Positions 13,831-26,345 of a stretch of DNA of 64,000 nucleotides are shown here, in pieces. Numbering within the stretch: the stretch's first letter is position 1; every line of letters starts with the position of its first letter. Both the position numbers and the translations under genes were made by a program. This DNA comes from Branchiostoma floridae. Taxonomy: Eukaryota > Chordata > Leptocardii > Amphioxiformes > Branchiostomatidae. Where the stretch lies: NCBI RefSeq assembly GCF_000003815.2, contig NC_049996.1:11145944-11209943 (forward strand), written 5' to 3'. A model generated the notes under the pieces. The model saw only the letters and a program-made list of their open reading frames with translations, was not told the DNA's origin and searched no databases.

Positions 13831-13979
13831 CTGTAAATACCTTTTGTTGTTGTGGCGGTAGCCCTAAAGTGCTTTACGTCTATTTCTTAGCCACACAAGA
13901 TCTCAAGGTACTGTCCACAGCTTGGTACTTCTGAGATGACATAGGGTCTCTTGTACTCTGGCACCTTGTACGTTCGTGT

Positions 13980-14000
13980 TTTGTGTGTGTGTGTGTGTGT
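13980..14000. repeat. (GT)n microsatellite
   Basis: About ten GT dinucleotides in a row. Confidence 0.9.
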
Positions 14001-15030
14001 CATCCTTTACAAACCTTGCTGTAGTTTCAATGTAAATAGTTGGAGAGTGCCGTGTACACATTTCTATTTGATGTCTCCCCCAGGCCTCCCTTTATTTCAC
14101 ACATGCAGATACATTTTTTTTCTCATGTGTTCAATGGTAGGGATTTCCTGTTGGAGTAAATATATGTAGCTTTAGGAATGTGAATACATTGGGATGTGGG
14201 TAATGCTTACGATCTAAGTTTTTGACATTTACTGCAAAAAACTTCACATTTTTGTGGTAAATCACATTACAGATCGAGCAGCTTGGCAAAAGGTTAATTC
14301 AAAGAAATATGTATGTTTCATTCCTTTGTTATTTGCAGGAAGAAAGTCCTGCATTTTTGGAAAAATGTTGCCCTTCTAGTTATCTTTTTAAGTTGGAATT
14401 TTGCTCTCCATTTCTCTTGCTTCTCTTGCATCACCTGTTGTGAATTGATATTAAGACCCCCAAAAATGTGTTTCCAGTTACCAAACTGACCCAAGGAAAA
14501 TCTGCCGACTCTTCTTGTCAACCACTCGCAAGGGATATAAGATTGACCATTAATACGTATACAGTTTAAGAGAACACATCTGTGAAATTGAAATACTTCT
14601 TTGTGTGTCATTGGACCATTTGCTTAGCCAGTAGTGAGGGTTTGCTAGTCTAACAATGTGTCGTCTTTGCTGATGGCTTGTGGTGGTTGGTGGTGCCGAA
14701 CACTTTGTCGAAATCTGTCATCAATCTGTACCCACATTTTTGCTGCTCTGTGCACCGTGGAACAGGAGGACAAGTGTATTAGGCTGATACCAGACAACGT
14801 GTAGTAAAACTACACTTGATTCCTCCAAACTGCCATTGATTGTTCTTTCTTATTATTGTCTGTGTTGTTTCTACAATGTTTGACAGGGCTGATAACACCC
14901 TGCAACTTAATTCTTCTTTTCATGCCATCCAGTTACCTGTGTCCTGAGAGTCAGCCAGCTGTGCAGGTGATAAGATGAGACTTGTGATGACAGAAGCACC
15001 GGGTGATCAGAGACAGGAGCATCAGGCTAG

Positions 15031-15365
15031 GTGAGAAAAATTTGTGCTCTGCATTTTACATACCAGTTTCTTGGTATCATTTGAGACAACACGTGTAACT
15101 TTTAATCTCTGTATAGTTAGGTGTCTGCTGACTGATGCAGTAGTGAAGACTCCTGTCTAAAGCGGACAAGACTACATTGGACCAAGACTGAAGAGGAACA
15201 TCAGGTGAGAAAAATCTGAATTCTGCATTTTTACCTTCTAGTTTCCTGGTGTTATTTGAGACAAATGGTTAACTTGTAATGTCTATCATAGTTAGGTGGC
15301 TGCTGACTGATGCAGTAGTGAGGACTCCTGTCTGAACCTGGCAAGACTGGACTGGACCAGACCAG
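15031..15365 (+). repeat. Tandem duplication of intron plus exon (174 bp period)
   Basis: Two copies begin at 15031 and 15205. Each starts with an intron (gtgagaaaaat, ending atag) and continues into an exon beginning ttaggtg, with ctgctgactgatgcagtagt in both. Splice donor and acceptor are kept in both copies, so this is an exon duplication inside the putative transcript. Confidence 0.85.
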
Positions 15366-18300
15366 GTGATATGAAGACAGAAGAGCAAGTCAACAGACAT
15401 TCTTTGCGGTCTACATCCACAGGTGAGACATTATGCTTTACAGTATTTGTACAACTACAAATTAATTACTCCTACCAGGTCTCACACTTTGTAAAGAAAT
15501 ACCAATCAACCAGAAACATGAATATTTTATATCTATTTTGTGACTAGCCAAAAGGCAAGCTTTTAGAAATCTTCTGATTTTACACAAACAATGCATGAGC
15601 ACTTATCAACATAGACAATCAACTTAAGAAAGTCAGGCAAAATAACAGCCTGAGGTGACATGCAAAGTTTTATCTCTATCAAAGGTCTGGTTGCTTGTGA
15701 CTTTGCTGTAATGTTGGTTATTTCCATGCCTCAAACTGATGGTACTTTTGTGTTTGTCCCATAGGGTCTAGATGGGCTGGGACTGCTGTCATGACTAGGT
15801 GGAATGCGGTCACTGCAAAACAGTTTCTACAGGTAAGTTTGGCTGTTCCTCCATCATTTTGTTGTCCTTGATTTCATGTGAAATATGAGTGTAGTACTAT
15901 AGTTGTGTGTTAACAAAGTGTAAAAAGGACATTCAGCTATTTTGATTTTCAAAGTTGTATCATTAACATGGCAAGCAGAACTTGAGTTAGGACACAATGA
16001 GTTAATTATGTATCAGACATTTGTGCATCAGTTTTTTTTGTCTGATTGTTTTGAATAGAAAGTTATGCTAAGAATCAGCTGAAGGCCCAAACTTTTTTAA
16101 GTCATATAGGATGACTAAATAATGTAGACCTTACTAGACTTACAACACACTGACATTTGTTTCTCTGTGTTCCAGACATCAGCTGGAGACTGGTGGAGGG
16201 AAGAAGCAGAGCTGTGAGTATGGCTTCTTTGTTAAGACAACACCGCACACGCTTTCAAATACACCCCGTTCACTTACATGCCTTCACTTAGCCTTCCTAC
16301 ATCACTGTAAACTCATTCCACATTTTGACACAGAAGATCACTCAGTTTGCAATGGTACACTCACATTTGAGTAACTTCCCCAAGGTAATTGTCATGCACA
16401 CACTTTACCATACTTACAACCCTTCACTTAATTCTCTACATCGGAACCACTTCTCCAAACACTTAGAATAATTTTGACACAGAAGACCATCCAGTTAGCA
16501 ACATAACCTTTTTCACTTGATTCCCTACATTGGAGGCACTCCACCAAACACTTAGAATAAATTTGACACAGAAGACTATCCAGTTAGCAACCTCAAACAC
16601 TTAGTCAAAATTTTACACGGTACGTCACACCTTCATGCAGTCACTTTATCATACTTAGGACCTCTACACTTAAATTTTCACATTGACTTGTACATCAGAC
16701 CACTACATTGTAATTAGTTGTCCAAACACATAGAATAATTTTACTCCTGTCAGCAATGCATACAGTGTGCTCCCCAGGGGAGGTCTTTGCTAAGCTGAAG
16801 ACCCGGTGCTTCGAAACACCAGCATACCTTGGCAATGACTGATCAGGTAAATAACTTAGAATTAAAAATACAAAAAAAATTACTTAGTAAATAAAATAAA
16901 CAATTAACTTAGCTTATATATACACACACAAACCAACCACCCCCTTACTATTTTGAGAACGTGTATGTTATGTGTACTATCTCCCAGGAATACTGACAAC
17001 AAGCAACCAAACCTAGCGTCGAAGCCTGGAGAAGAAAACCTCTGGGCCAGGGTAAAAAAATCCACATAGCCCCTCTCCTTAAGCGTAGTAGGCCTGATGA
17101 CGGACAGAGCTGTTCGTCAACAAGTCTATTACACAGAGTTGAGGCATGTGTAAGTTAGAACCCTGGGACAGAAGTTCCTCCTCCAGGCTAAACCCAGGAA
17201 GAAGTAAAAATTGCACATACAGAAAGAGAGGAATTGTGTTTCCATGCAGTGATGGAAACTCTCTTCAAACTTTGTCAGCACTGTTTGCGTACTTGCAGAA
17301 ATTCAAACCTCCTGCACCAAAATCCAGGCCTAGTCTCAAGCTCATCAAAGAAAGTCTGTCAGCATAAAACATCACTGTCAAACTCTACTAGATCAACACG
17401 AGACAAGCCCTAAATTTTGCAACAGATGGTTGGGATTGTCACAGCTACATAAACACTGATAACAAAGTCTGATATCAACATGACTTAAAGAAATTGGCCA
17501 AACAAAACTAAACCTGTCATTTCCTCAGAGATTATTCACTCAAAAGTTCTTTCCCTAGACTTACAAATTATTCTCTGTTCTATTTTACAACTGCCTTCAT
17601 GTTAAACCACAATACTTGGTCTATACTGTAGAGTTAATTTATCTACCTAAACTACTTAGAATTGACTATCTACCTATCAAACTATTTCAACTAAGTTGTT
17701 CCAATTGCCTAGAAAAACCAATCCCACTGCAGCTGTCTGTCTTATGTACCTTTTATCTCTTAATCTATCTCTGACTATGTTTTAAGTACTAGAAAGAAAC
17801 TTGAGAGTATATAATCCTTAAAGAAATTACAGAATTATCTATTTTTGTTTGGCCGATTTCTTACACCCAATTCCTCTCTTTCCAACATCACACACAGCTT
17901 ACCTGTAGTACATTTCACTCTACAGAAAGAAAGCACAACATTGTCTTTTTCATTTTCAGTAAAGCAATGGCACACATTTCCAACAAACATTATGTGACCA
18001 AAGTATTTTCCCTGAAATCCACTTCATCACTGAATTAATTCTAGACAGAAATAGTCTGTGTCTCACTCATATGTTCAGATTGTTTGAATAATCTTGATTG
18101 TGTTTCAGCTACTATCCAGGAGAAACAAGAGAAAGAGAAGATGTCAACAATAAATCATCCTATGAATTTATTTAAATCATTTAAAGAAGGGTTGCACTTG
18201 AATTTCTTGAATTACAGAAGCATGTTGAAGGAGAAACACACAGCAAAATACAGTAGATTAAATTTTGAATTTACTGAAGGCAAATGGGAATTTTTTCAAT

Positions 18301-19479
18301 GATCTTTTGTCATTATTCAATATCGTTTCCAGTTGATCAGTATCACTAGTAACAACTTTATGTTCTTTTGAAACTAAATAAAATGTTGGATAGACAATTT
18401 TGTGTCTGTTGTTACTGAATCACTGCAACTTGTGTTCCGCAATTTTATAGTACCACCTCAATTTATAGTACCATCTCAATTTATAGTAATTCTGTGGCTT
18501 TCTATATAATGTATGACAAGTCGCAGTAAAATGTTTTTAGTACAAATTGATAAGTACCAGTAATTGTTAGAAGAAAGTAAAATGCTTTTCCATGCATCTA
18601 CACACAAGCATACTACAGCTTAATTCATGATCAGTTGGTTCCATTTTATTCTTCCTTTTTGGCTTCACAAAAACAATTGCCTTGTTTGTCTAAAGACAGT
18701 TTGTTGCTTTAACGACTGCTTCCCCATGTACACTTTCTTTCTGTCACAGGAATGATTCATTTTGTTCATTTTAGAAACGGCTTCAAAAAGGGTGAATGTG
18801 AAGGATAATGAAGAGTTTATCGGGGAAAACAGTTTGATTGCAAATGAGTTTAAAACTACGCCCCATTGCCTTACAGAATGATACAACAGACAATCGTACA
18901 AGTGCTCTCTTCAATAGGAAAATGTACTGTGTTCTCCACCATATCTGCAATAAAATATAAGTCACAACCTTAATCTAGATATTAGTATAAGAAATTGGAA
19001 CTCTTTCAGAAATGACAACAAATAGGTGGGAGGGCTTGAGTTTTCACAATGTAATTGTTAAGAACTAGAAATTCAGAACATTGCAGACATGCCCTTTCCC
19101 AGCACTTTCATTGTCATTTCTAAGGGTCTGCATGGGAGGTTCCAAACAGGCTTTGTTTGCACTAAATTCCAGAGACAGTGGCCACATATTACACTTTATT
19201 CCTGAAGGCTGGATGTTTCACGTTAAATCAGAGCGTTGTCAACTTAATGAGCTTAAATTTAAAAGGTGGGGCGCAGAAACCAACGGCCATGTATTACGAT
19301 TCTTTGAGGCTGGCTAAACGTTAAAGTGCATAATGTACGGATTACATTTCACATTAATTCGAACTGAGGAAAATTCAACAGCAGATTATGCCTTGCAGCA
19401 TGCAGACCCCAATTTCTGAAAGAGTTCTAAAAGTAGAAGCCAACTCACAGTCAAGTCCGAGGTTCTCTTCTCTGTAAAC

Positions 19480-19630
19480 AGCTGACAGATCCTCCTGGAA
19501 TACAGTCAGGTACACAGGATTGCTGGCAGGTAACGTTAGCACAGGAACATGGACAGGTCCTCCTGGAATATGGACAGGTACACAGGATAGCCGACAGGTC
19601 CCACAGCACACAGGAACAGGGACAGGTATA
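19480..19630. repeat. Imperfect short tandem repeat
   Basis: Degenerate units containing acaggtacacagga, tcctcctggaata and acaggaaca/gggacagg alternate over about 150 bp. Overlapping minus-strand ORFs here look like a by-product of the repeat. Confidence 0.55.
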
Positions 19631-20269
19631 CAGTATCATCTTCCCATAACCTAGGAGTAAATGAAATACCCCTTTAACGACATTCACAAAACATGCATGT
19701 TATCATGCAGACAAAATACAACCATATCATGTTCTTCCAACATTTGTTTAAGTTCTAAAACCTGCTTCAGGATGGGGACAAAAGAAGAGCACAGACAAAA
19801 GTGAGCATAGAAATATGACAAAACAACCATCACATAAAAATACATTTTACACAAGATGTAGCTAGATATCACATCAAAGCAATCCATATAACCATTCATT
19901 AAAACAATAAACCGTCAAATTCACCAAACAAATAATGCTGCATCTGAAGCTGCCACAGTTCTAACATCCATTTCAAATCAGTTCAAAGTTCAACAAAGCC
20001 AAACAATGTGCAGATTGACAGAACATTAAAATTAAAGGAGTCTGACACTTTTGGCAATAAACCATCACAGTAAACAGCATATCCAAGGTAATCAAGGTTA
20101 AAGTTGATATGCATCTCCTGTTAACAGAACACCCATTAAAACACAGAACCATCAAATTCACCAAACAAGTAATACTAACAGTAATAATCTGTAGCAGTGA
20201 AACAGTTACCAACAATTTACACAATGTCATCATTGATATTAGAGGAATGATGGAGTCTCAATCTGTTTA

Positions 20270-20362
20270 CAAGGGAACAGGCCTGTCCTTGGTGCTGATC
20301 CACATTCACATACAGGGAACAGGCCTGTCCTTGGTGCTGATCTCTCTTTGCACACAAGCAGA
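20270..20362 (-). repeat. Two reversed copies of the 25.8 kb minisatellite unit
   Basis: The unit aacaggcctgtccttggtgc occurs twice, 42 bp apart. It is the reverse complement of the unit repeated at 25804-26345. Confidence 0.85.
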
Positions 20363-21714
20363 CCTGTCATAAGTGTCATTGTTGCTGACATCTATCCAAA
20401 TACTCTCTCACACACATTACACACCACACGACACACACAGACATCTATTTCAAATAGTCCAATAAAGTCAGAAACATTGACAGATCGTTGAAGGAAAAAA
20501 GAAGGGGATTAAGCCCTTTTCAATAAAAACAACTTTCAATAAACATCATATCCAAGGCAATCAAGGTCCAAGAGTGCATGTAACTTATTTGTGTTCTGTA
20601 CATGTATAAGTGAAATGTAAACCCTTATGATAAGAACATATGAATGATAGAAACACATCTTAAAAAGCAGCTCATATATAATGACAGTGGTCAAAACACT
20701 GAATCAGAGATAAAACTGTTCATCAAGACCATTCTAATTCTATCATGATTCATCAACTGACCATCAACACTTCATCTCACCTGAAATGTACCTTTCTCAG
20801 AAATCACTCTTTTCTTAAAGTCAAGTGCATTTGGGATTTCATACTTATGTCATTTAACTGCTTTAAAGGACCCTAAAATACTCTCTTCATGACACACACA
20901 CATGTGTAATAAGAATACAACACCATACATATCAGTTCAGAACCTGGAACAGCATTGGAAACATCATCAGTCGGCTGAGGAGCAGTCAACCACACGTTTT
21001 GATTGACAGTCCACAGCTAGTACAGCAATAATACCAGGGCTCAGGTTGCCTTCCAAATCCTCCAGCTGGTTCTGGATGCAGGTAGAGTCACAAGGAAATG
21101 AACCAGTCTCATATTCTGATTCATCAACCTGATAGTGTATATTTTATACAATTGAGTCACACCTACTCACTGTTTCTGCACTCTTCCTGTTAGTTAGCTG
21201 TCAGCTCATTGGTGCAGTATGGTTCAGTGATGCTGCAGGCAGATATCAGGACCTCCCTGTTTCCACGTCGGAGACTGGGCTGGAGTAAATCTGATTCAAC
21301 AGTAACAACAACAGGTTATGGACCACATCTTCTAGATTTAAAACTTGAATTAATAAAGGAGGTATAACCTTTTGATGTATCTAGCAATAATCACAATAGA
21401 AAATGTGAAACAATTATTTTCAACACAGTGTGAGTTAACAAGTTTCTCCTGTTAAAATAAGAGTACCCAGAGCATACATATTGAAGATAGTTATTTGTAA
21501 TTACTAGTAGAAAGCAGAAGGAGGGTGAAATCATCAGACAAAAGGTGTTGAAGAAGCAACTTGGCCACAGCTGGGAAGGACTGAAAAAGGTAAAATGATG
21601 AAACAAGGAATCAGGGAGGATAATACTGATGTACTACTAATGTTACTATTCAACATACAAGTCCCCTGTATTTTCCTCTGTTAAAAAAGGTCCCAGGATA
21701 ATCAATTGCTTGTT

Positions 21715-22015
21715 ATTACCTTTGCCAAGAAGGTCATGTTTTCTGTGTGTCTGTGAAGAGCATAACTCGAAAAGCCTTGGATGGATCCTAGTTATATTAT
21801 GCTAAGGTGGGTAGTTGTCAAGTTCCTGTTCTCCTCTTATTAAAGTGACCATTATCATTTTGTTACATGAGTAGCTAGGCCACATTGTTTTTGGTAAGGA
21901 TTGTATAAATACTTTGGCACCCCTAGTGTCTGTCACACCCTACCAACACACCAAGTACAAAACCAATCCATCCAGCCATTCTTGTTCACAAACAGACACA
22001 CACACAAAGGCTAGT
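21715..22015. repeat. Dispersed repeat with 'accttTgccaagaaggt' start
   Basis: The left end reads ttacctttgccaagaaggtc, and the right end has aaccaatccatccagccatt and a run of acacacac. It resembles the 'open-bracket' repeats that end in cagacacacacac at 24.8, 28.8 and 59.0 kb. Family membership is inferred from style, not alignment. Confidence 0.4.
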
Positions 22016-22460
22016 GAAAAATAACAATAGTGACATAGCTTCATTCAGAGCTTTCAATTGAAACTACAGACTTTGTCAAAATTTATCATACATGTATGTC
22101 TGCAAAAATTTTTTGTCATTTTGCATATAAACTGATTTATATCTGATTCAATGCAATGGTTCTAATCAATGATAAATTTCACGCTATAGTGAAATGTGGC
22201 ACAAAAAGTATGTAAAGCACTTTCAGCACTTTCCCTGTTGAAAATGAAGAAATAACAGAGAATGGAAATATTTTACAAGTAATATGGACACCAAGCCACA
22301 TGGGGATTGCTGGGAATGAACTTAAAAAGCAGATGGTCTAGCAAAAGAGGCAGCAAGAGAAACTATAGAGGATGAACACATGACCAAACCACATGACTAA
22401 ACAAGACATACGGAAAGAAATCAAAGCAAATTCTGTATAGAGACAGCAAAATAGATAACC

Positions 22461-23542
22461 TAAGGTTACCAGTTTACGGTTGATTTGTTAATAATGCCGT
22501 TTTATGGAAAGCGCGCAGGTCGGGAAGTGAAAAGCTGTCCTTAATTGGAAGACATCAAAGTCGGTCTGCGTCAAGCTCTGTGTGGCATCATATTTCTTCT
22601 GAGGATTTCTCGCCGTACGAGCGTCTTTAATAAACAAGTCTGCAGCCAAGAATTCTTCCAGGGTGACCAATTTACGGTCAGTTGGGTGTTTCTCCATGAG
22701 GTTATTTTTCTAAAGGACATATAACTAATCATTTCCCTTAAAAGTCCCCCACGTAGTTCACTGAGATAACACAATGGATAAATTGTTTACATATGGCCAT
22801 GCCGTCACTTTGCATCGCCGCTAAACGTTATCGGTAAGTCATCTTTGCCCCAACAGAACGCCACTCAGAGCGCCATGCTGTTCGACAACTTGCACAATGC
22901 TACTCATAATAATGGCAACGCATTTGGATGTTGTTATCACCTGTATATAGATAGGAACTGGCCTTGAAATGCGTTCAGTATACATATGGCTTGCTCACGC
23001 CGTGCCCTCCCCACATAAATTAGCCCCAACAGCGCCCCTTGCGACAATATCTCGCTCTCCAGTGCACCAAGCTTTAACGGGCAAGTCACGTGATGCAACA
23101 TGGCATTCGAAAACTACCCGCTCGGCAAGGACAGTCACTTGTTTTTATGCAGTTTATAAGAGTTTCCTTGGACAACATACATAAAATCACCATGCATTCT
23201 TGAGATAAGAACTCCAGGTTTGGTTTGAGGTGATGTTTCAATTCATAAAGAGTTTGTTGGATTTTAAAGAGGGGACGAAAATAGCCGTCTAGAATTACGA
23301 TCAGAACCGGGTCATCTGTAATAGTGTTGTGCGCACTCAAGCGTAAATGTAAATTGTTGTCAGACTTTTCAGACGTGATTTGCTGGATGCAAAGTTATAG
23401 GATAAATAAGGCAAGACACATAGATGATATAAACGTACTTCTTTCCTACTCAAGAGAATTTTCTTTTTTACAATTGACCTCGAAGTCTGCATCCACCAAT
23501 AAGTGACCGTAAACTGGTCCTGCACGTAAACTGGTAACCTTA
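22461..23542. mobile_element. 1.1 kb terminal-inverted-repeat element, TA target site
   Basis: The ends are perfect inverted repeats of 18 bp including TA: taaggttaccagtttacg at 22461-22478 and its reverse complement at 23525-23542. With TA as target duplication, the terminal repeat is 16 bp. Related subterminal motifs (gaccaatttacggtca near 22662 and gtgaccgtaaactggt near 23504) repeat the theme. A minus-strand ORF of 69 codons (22697-22488, starts MEKHPTDRKLVTLEEF) has protein-like composition but no transposase motif I recognise. The element is probably non-autonomous. TA duplication points to a Tc1/mariner-like or similar superfamily. Confidence 0.75.
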
Positions 23543-23620
23543 CGTTATATCTCTCAGCCCAGAGCTGCACAACTCACAGTGCAATCAGAAAAGTGGGAGT
23601 AAGCAAGATGGGAAACAATA

Positions 23621-23728
23621 GCCTGGGTACCATCAGATTTCTACCGGGGCTCCTTACACTCGCTACCCTAAAAAAATTAGGGTAACTAGTGTAAGGAGCC
23701 CCGGTAGAAATTGGATGGTACCCGAGGC
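23621..23728. mobile_element. Foldback MITE, AGCCTGG family, copy 1
   Basis: A near-palindrome of about 108 bp flanked by TA. The arms are gcctgggtaccatc plus atttctaccggggctcctta, and their inverse. A second copy is at 47878-47984. Confidence 0.85.
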
Positions 23729-24450
23729 TAGGGAAAAAAGTCCACCAGAAAAGGAAACAATTTATTATTACTGACAACTGACAAGTGGACATACTAGTAC
23801 AAGGGTAAACAGCATGAACAAATCCAGAATGTAAGACAGATATGTGCATGCAATGTAACAGACCAGAAACTATTGATCATTACTTGTGGGAGTGTAGCAA
23901 ATTTGAAGAGGAGAGAGAGGCTTTAAAGAGAGAAACATACCAAGTAGTATGCCTAAGAGATGAAGGCAAGCTTATAATGAAAACAGGAAATCTGGAAGTA
24001 TATGCAGGGGCTCTGGAATAAATAGGCAGAAAAGGAACAGAGATACTGCAAAAAGCCCAGTGATAGAGTATATCATAGAAACAAAACAATTTGAATGACA
24101 CGGGGTTTAGGATGATGTTTACACATGTGAAAGAAGAATGCATCTGATGATTATGAAGAGAAGTGAAGAGGATGAACCACCTAATGTGTGCTGATTGCCA
24201 ACCAATGGAAAAAAGCAGTGAGATATGAGCACACAAGAAGGAAGCACAGAGAGAGAGAAAGAATAAAGCACATGTGACCAGTAGCCGACTAACCGAGTGG
24301 ATAAAGAAACAACGACAACAGCTGCACTAGTAGATCTCCTTAAATAAATCACATTTATCTATTCATTCATTTATTAAGATGGCGGTATTAATGGTAGTGG
24401 ATGTTACATCACAAGCTATCTACTACCAAAAAATCAAGACCAATTAGCAT

Positions 24451-24742
24451 GCAGGGTTGGACAAGCCTTGGCCCTTTTGTCCAGGGCAAGTTTAAGTGTT
24501 GATGGGCAAGTGGATAAGTAAGATTTTTCCATTGAGTGCGATTTTGATACACTTGTTACTTTTTACAGTCATGACACAAAGCAAAAGTCAACATAGAAAA
24601 CTCGAGGCAATGATATAGAAGTGAAAATGCATAAAAAATTGACATTTGAATTTTTGGCAAGTGAAAAATTGGTTCAGGCAGGAAAATTTTCATGTGCTTG
24701 CCCGATAGGACAAGTGAATCTTAGAAAAGTTGTCCAACCCAG
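24451..24742. mobile_element. MITE with gggttggacaa ends
   Basis: The left end gcagggttggacaagcc pairs with the right end gttgtccaacccagc (11 bp perfect core). Inner arms ttgtccagggcaagt and cttgcccgataggacaagt pair less well. About 290 bp, no coding potential. Confidence 0.65.
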
Positions 24743-24774
24743 CTAGGCAAGGTCAGAGATACAAAAAATGGATG

Positions 24775-25015
24775 TTCTGCTGCATGCAGTACCAAGGTCA
24801 TATACCGGGGGCCCAAAATCGACTTCACCTCCATCTTCCCAATCCCTATCCACATACCAAATATCATCATAATCCATCAAGAGCTTCTTGAGTTATGCTG
24901 ACGACAAAAATCCCGACAAACACTGTGACACACACACACACAAATATACACACAGAGACACGCAGGCACACACACCAAAAACAATATCTCCATTTTCATG
25001 GAGGTAAATAAAACC
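24775..25015. repeat. Dispersed repeat family D, copy 1
   Basis: Shared landmarks are 'gttctgctgcatgcagtacc', 'acataccaaatatcatca', 'ttgagttatgctgacgaca', a CA-rich run, and 'aaaacaatatctccatttt' ending catggaggtaa. Similar copies lie at 28780-28978, 55315-55510 and 58935-59140. Confidence 0.7.
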
Positions 25016-25299
25016 CTCTTGAATATTTCATGGGTGTAATAAGATTATGCAAAGTATGTTTTCTTTAGTCTCTGAGTTAACGACGGTCATTTACACGGGT
25101 TTCATTCGCTTCAGTCCGGGTTTTAAACTTTTGTAGGAACCCGAGCGCATGCTCGTAGTCGTACATGTGATATCGTATACGCAATGCTGAAGAAGAGTCG
25201 CTCATTTTCTCACATATTTACCTCATATTCTCCATAAAAGGAAGCTTAAAATGACCACGAAAACATGGTGAACAAAGTTACGCAGGTACTTACGGCACA

Positions 25300-25385
25300 A
25301 AACTTAGGAGAACGCCTGGAAACCACGGAAGTTGAACAGTTTTCTCACTTCGGTGTCCAAGACTGTCGCCATCTTGGCTTGCCAT
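25300..25385 (-). promoter_or_regulatory. Possible minus-strand first exon and promoter
   Basis: On the minus strand an ATTGGTCC (reverse CCAAT) near 25440-25450 precedes AAGATGGCGACAG at about 25370 and a good donor (GTGCC|GTAAGTACC) near 25297. The ATG opens a 22-codon ORF that stops before the donor. This looks like a first exon with a short upstream ORF, but no matching downstream exon was identified. Confidence 0.3.
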
Positions 25386-25803
25386 GCCGCATTGCGCAAT
25401 GCACGTGCCACCTGTTGCTAATTAATTAGTTTATATGCGAGGACCAATCAGACTCTTCTCTACAGATTTATCGGTTGAGTGATAAAAAAATGATAGGTTG
25501 GGATTCTTTTACCTTTCCTGTGTTGTATCATCTAATGTTTCTAGTATGATGCACTACCCTGGGGCTACCAGGCCTTGCGAAAACACAAAGAAGATTGCAA
25601 AAGTTCACCAAAACAAGCTTGGGGCTTAACGTTAACGTTACAGGAACACGACGACTGCCGGGGTTTTTCGGGAAACGATACGTGTGTGTAGCCTGGTATT
25701 CAAACCTACCGTTACCATAGATGTCGAGTCTCCTCGTCCTCTGGCACACGTGTGGGAGTTCGGCGGTGGGTGTTGGAGATCAGCACCAATGACACTAAAG
25801 ACA

Positions 25804-26345
25804 GATCAGCACCAAGGACAGGCCTGTTTGCAGTGTGTGAATGTGGATCAGCACCAAGGACAGGTCTGTTCCATGTGTATGTGAATGTGGATCAGCACCA
25901 AGGACAGGCCTGTTCCCTGTATGTGAATGTGGATCAGCACCAAGGACAGGCCTGTTCCCTGTGTGTGTGAATATGGATCAGCACCAAGGACAGGCCTGTT
26001 TCCAGTGTGTGAATGTGGATCAGCACCAAGGACAGGTCTGTTCCCTGTATGTGAATGTGGATCAGCACCAAGGACAGGCCTGTTCCCTGTATGTGAATGT
26101 GGATCAGCACCAAGGACAGGTCTGTTCCATGTGTATGTGAATGTGGATCAGCACCAAGGACAGACCTGTTCCCTGTGTGTGAATGTGGATCAGCACCAAG
26201 GACAGGCCTGTTCCCTGTGTGTGTGAATATGGATCAGCACCAAGGACAGGCCTGTTTCCAGTGTGTGAATGTGGATCAGCACCAAGGACAGGTCTGTTCC
26301 ATGTGTATGTGAATGTGGATCAGCACCAAGGACAGGTCTTCTTAC
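25804..26345 (+). repeat. 42-44 bp minisatellite, about 13 copies
   Basis: The unit starts gatcagcaccaaggacaggc and continues ctgttccctgtgtgtgaatgtg. Spacings alternate between roughly 42 and 44 bp. Several overlapping plus-strand ORFs run through it in all frames because the unit lacks stops. No RBS-, signal- or domain-like context exists, so they are treated as non-coding. Confidence 0.9.

Larger units (their letters stand above)
12840..18400 (+). ncRNA. Putative spliced long non-coding transcript
   Basis: A chain of exon-like blocks with strong splice borders on the plus strand: first exon ending at 12905 (TTTAAG|GTAAGA), then about 14934-15030, 15117-15204, 15292-15422 (or ending 15365 at an alternative GTGATA donor), 15765-15832, 16176-16213, a block ending 16846, 16988-17051, and a terminal block with an AATAAA at 18377-18382. 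Stops occur soon after each junction in the frames I followed. The first exon could begin a short peptide from an ATG at 12852, but it ends a few codons into the next block. Small ORFs in the last block (17146-17367, 18084-18302) have no recognisable domain. Two neighbouring exons are copies of each other. Non-coding status is inferred. Confidence 0.4.
18400..22250. other. Repeat-rich stretch without recognised genes
   Basis: I see no coding exon. The stretch includes an imperfect short repeat at 19480-19630 (variants of ggacaggtacacagga and tcctcctggaata), two reversed copies of the 42-bp minisatellite at 20270-20360, and a dispersed repeat at 21715-22015. Confidence 0.6.
22255..24110 (+). 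pseudogene. Non-LTR retrotransposon RNase H tail, interrupted by two insertions
   Basis: The plus strand at 22270-22370 reads LQVIWTPSHMGIAGNE and, after a one-base frame change, KADGLAKEAARET. This is the C-terminal RNase H signature (WxPxHxGIxGNExAD-LAKxAA). The downstream end resumes at about 23740 and gives CMQCNRPETIDHYLWECSKF then EEEREALKRE at 23848-23930, with a stop near 24020, the usual zinc-knuckle-like end of such ORFs. Between the two halves sit a TA-flanked TIR element (22463-23540) and a foldback element (23621-23728). The ORF is frameshifted and inactive. Confidence 0.7.
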
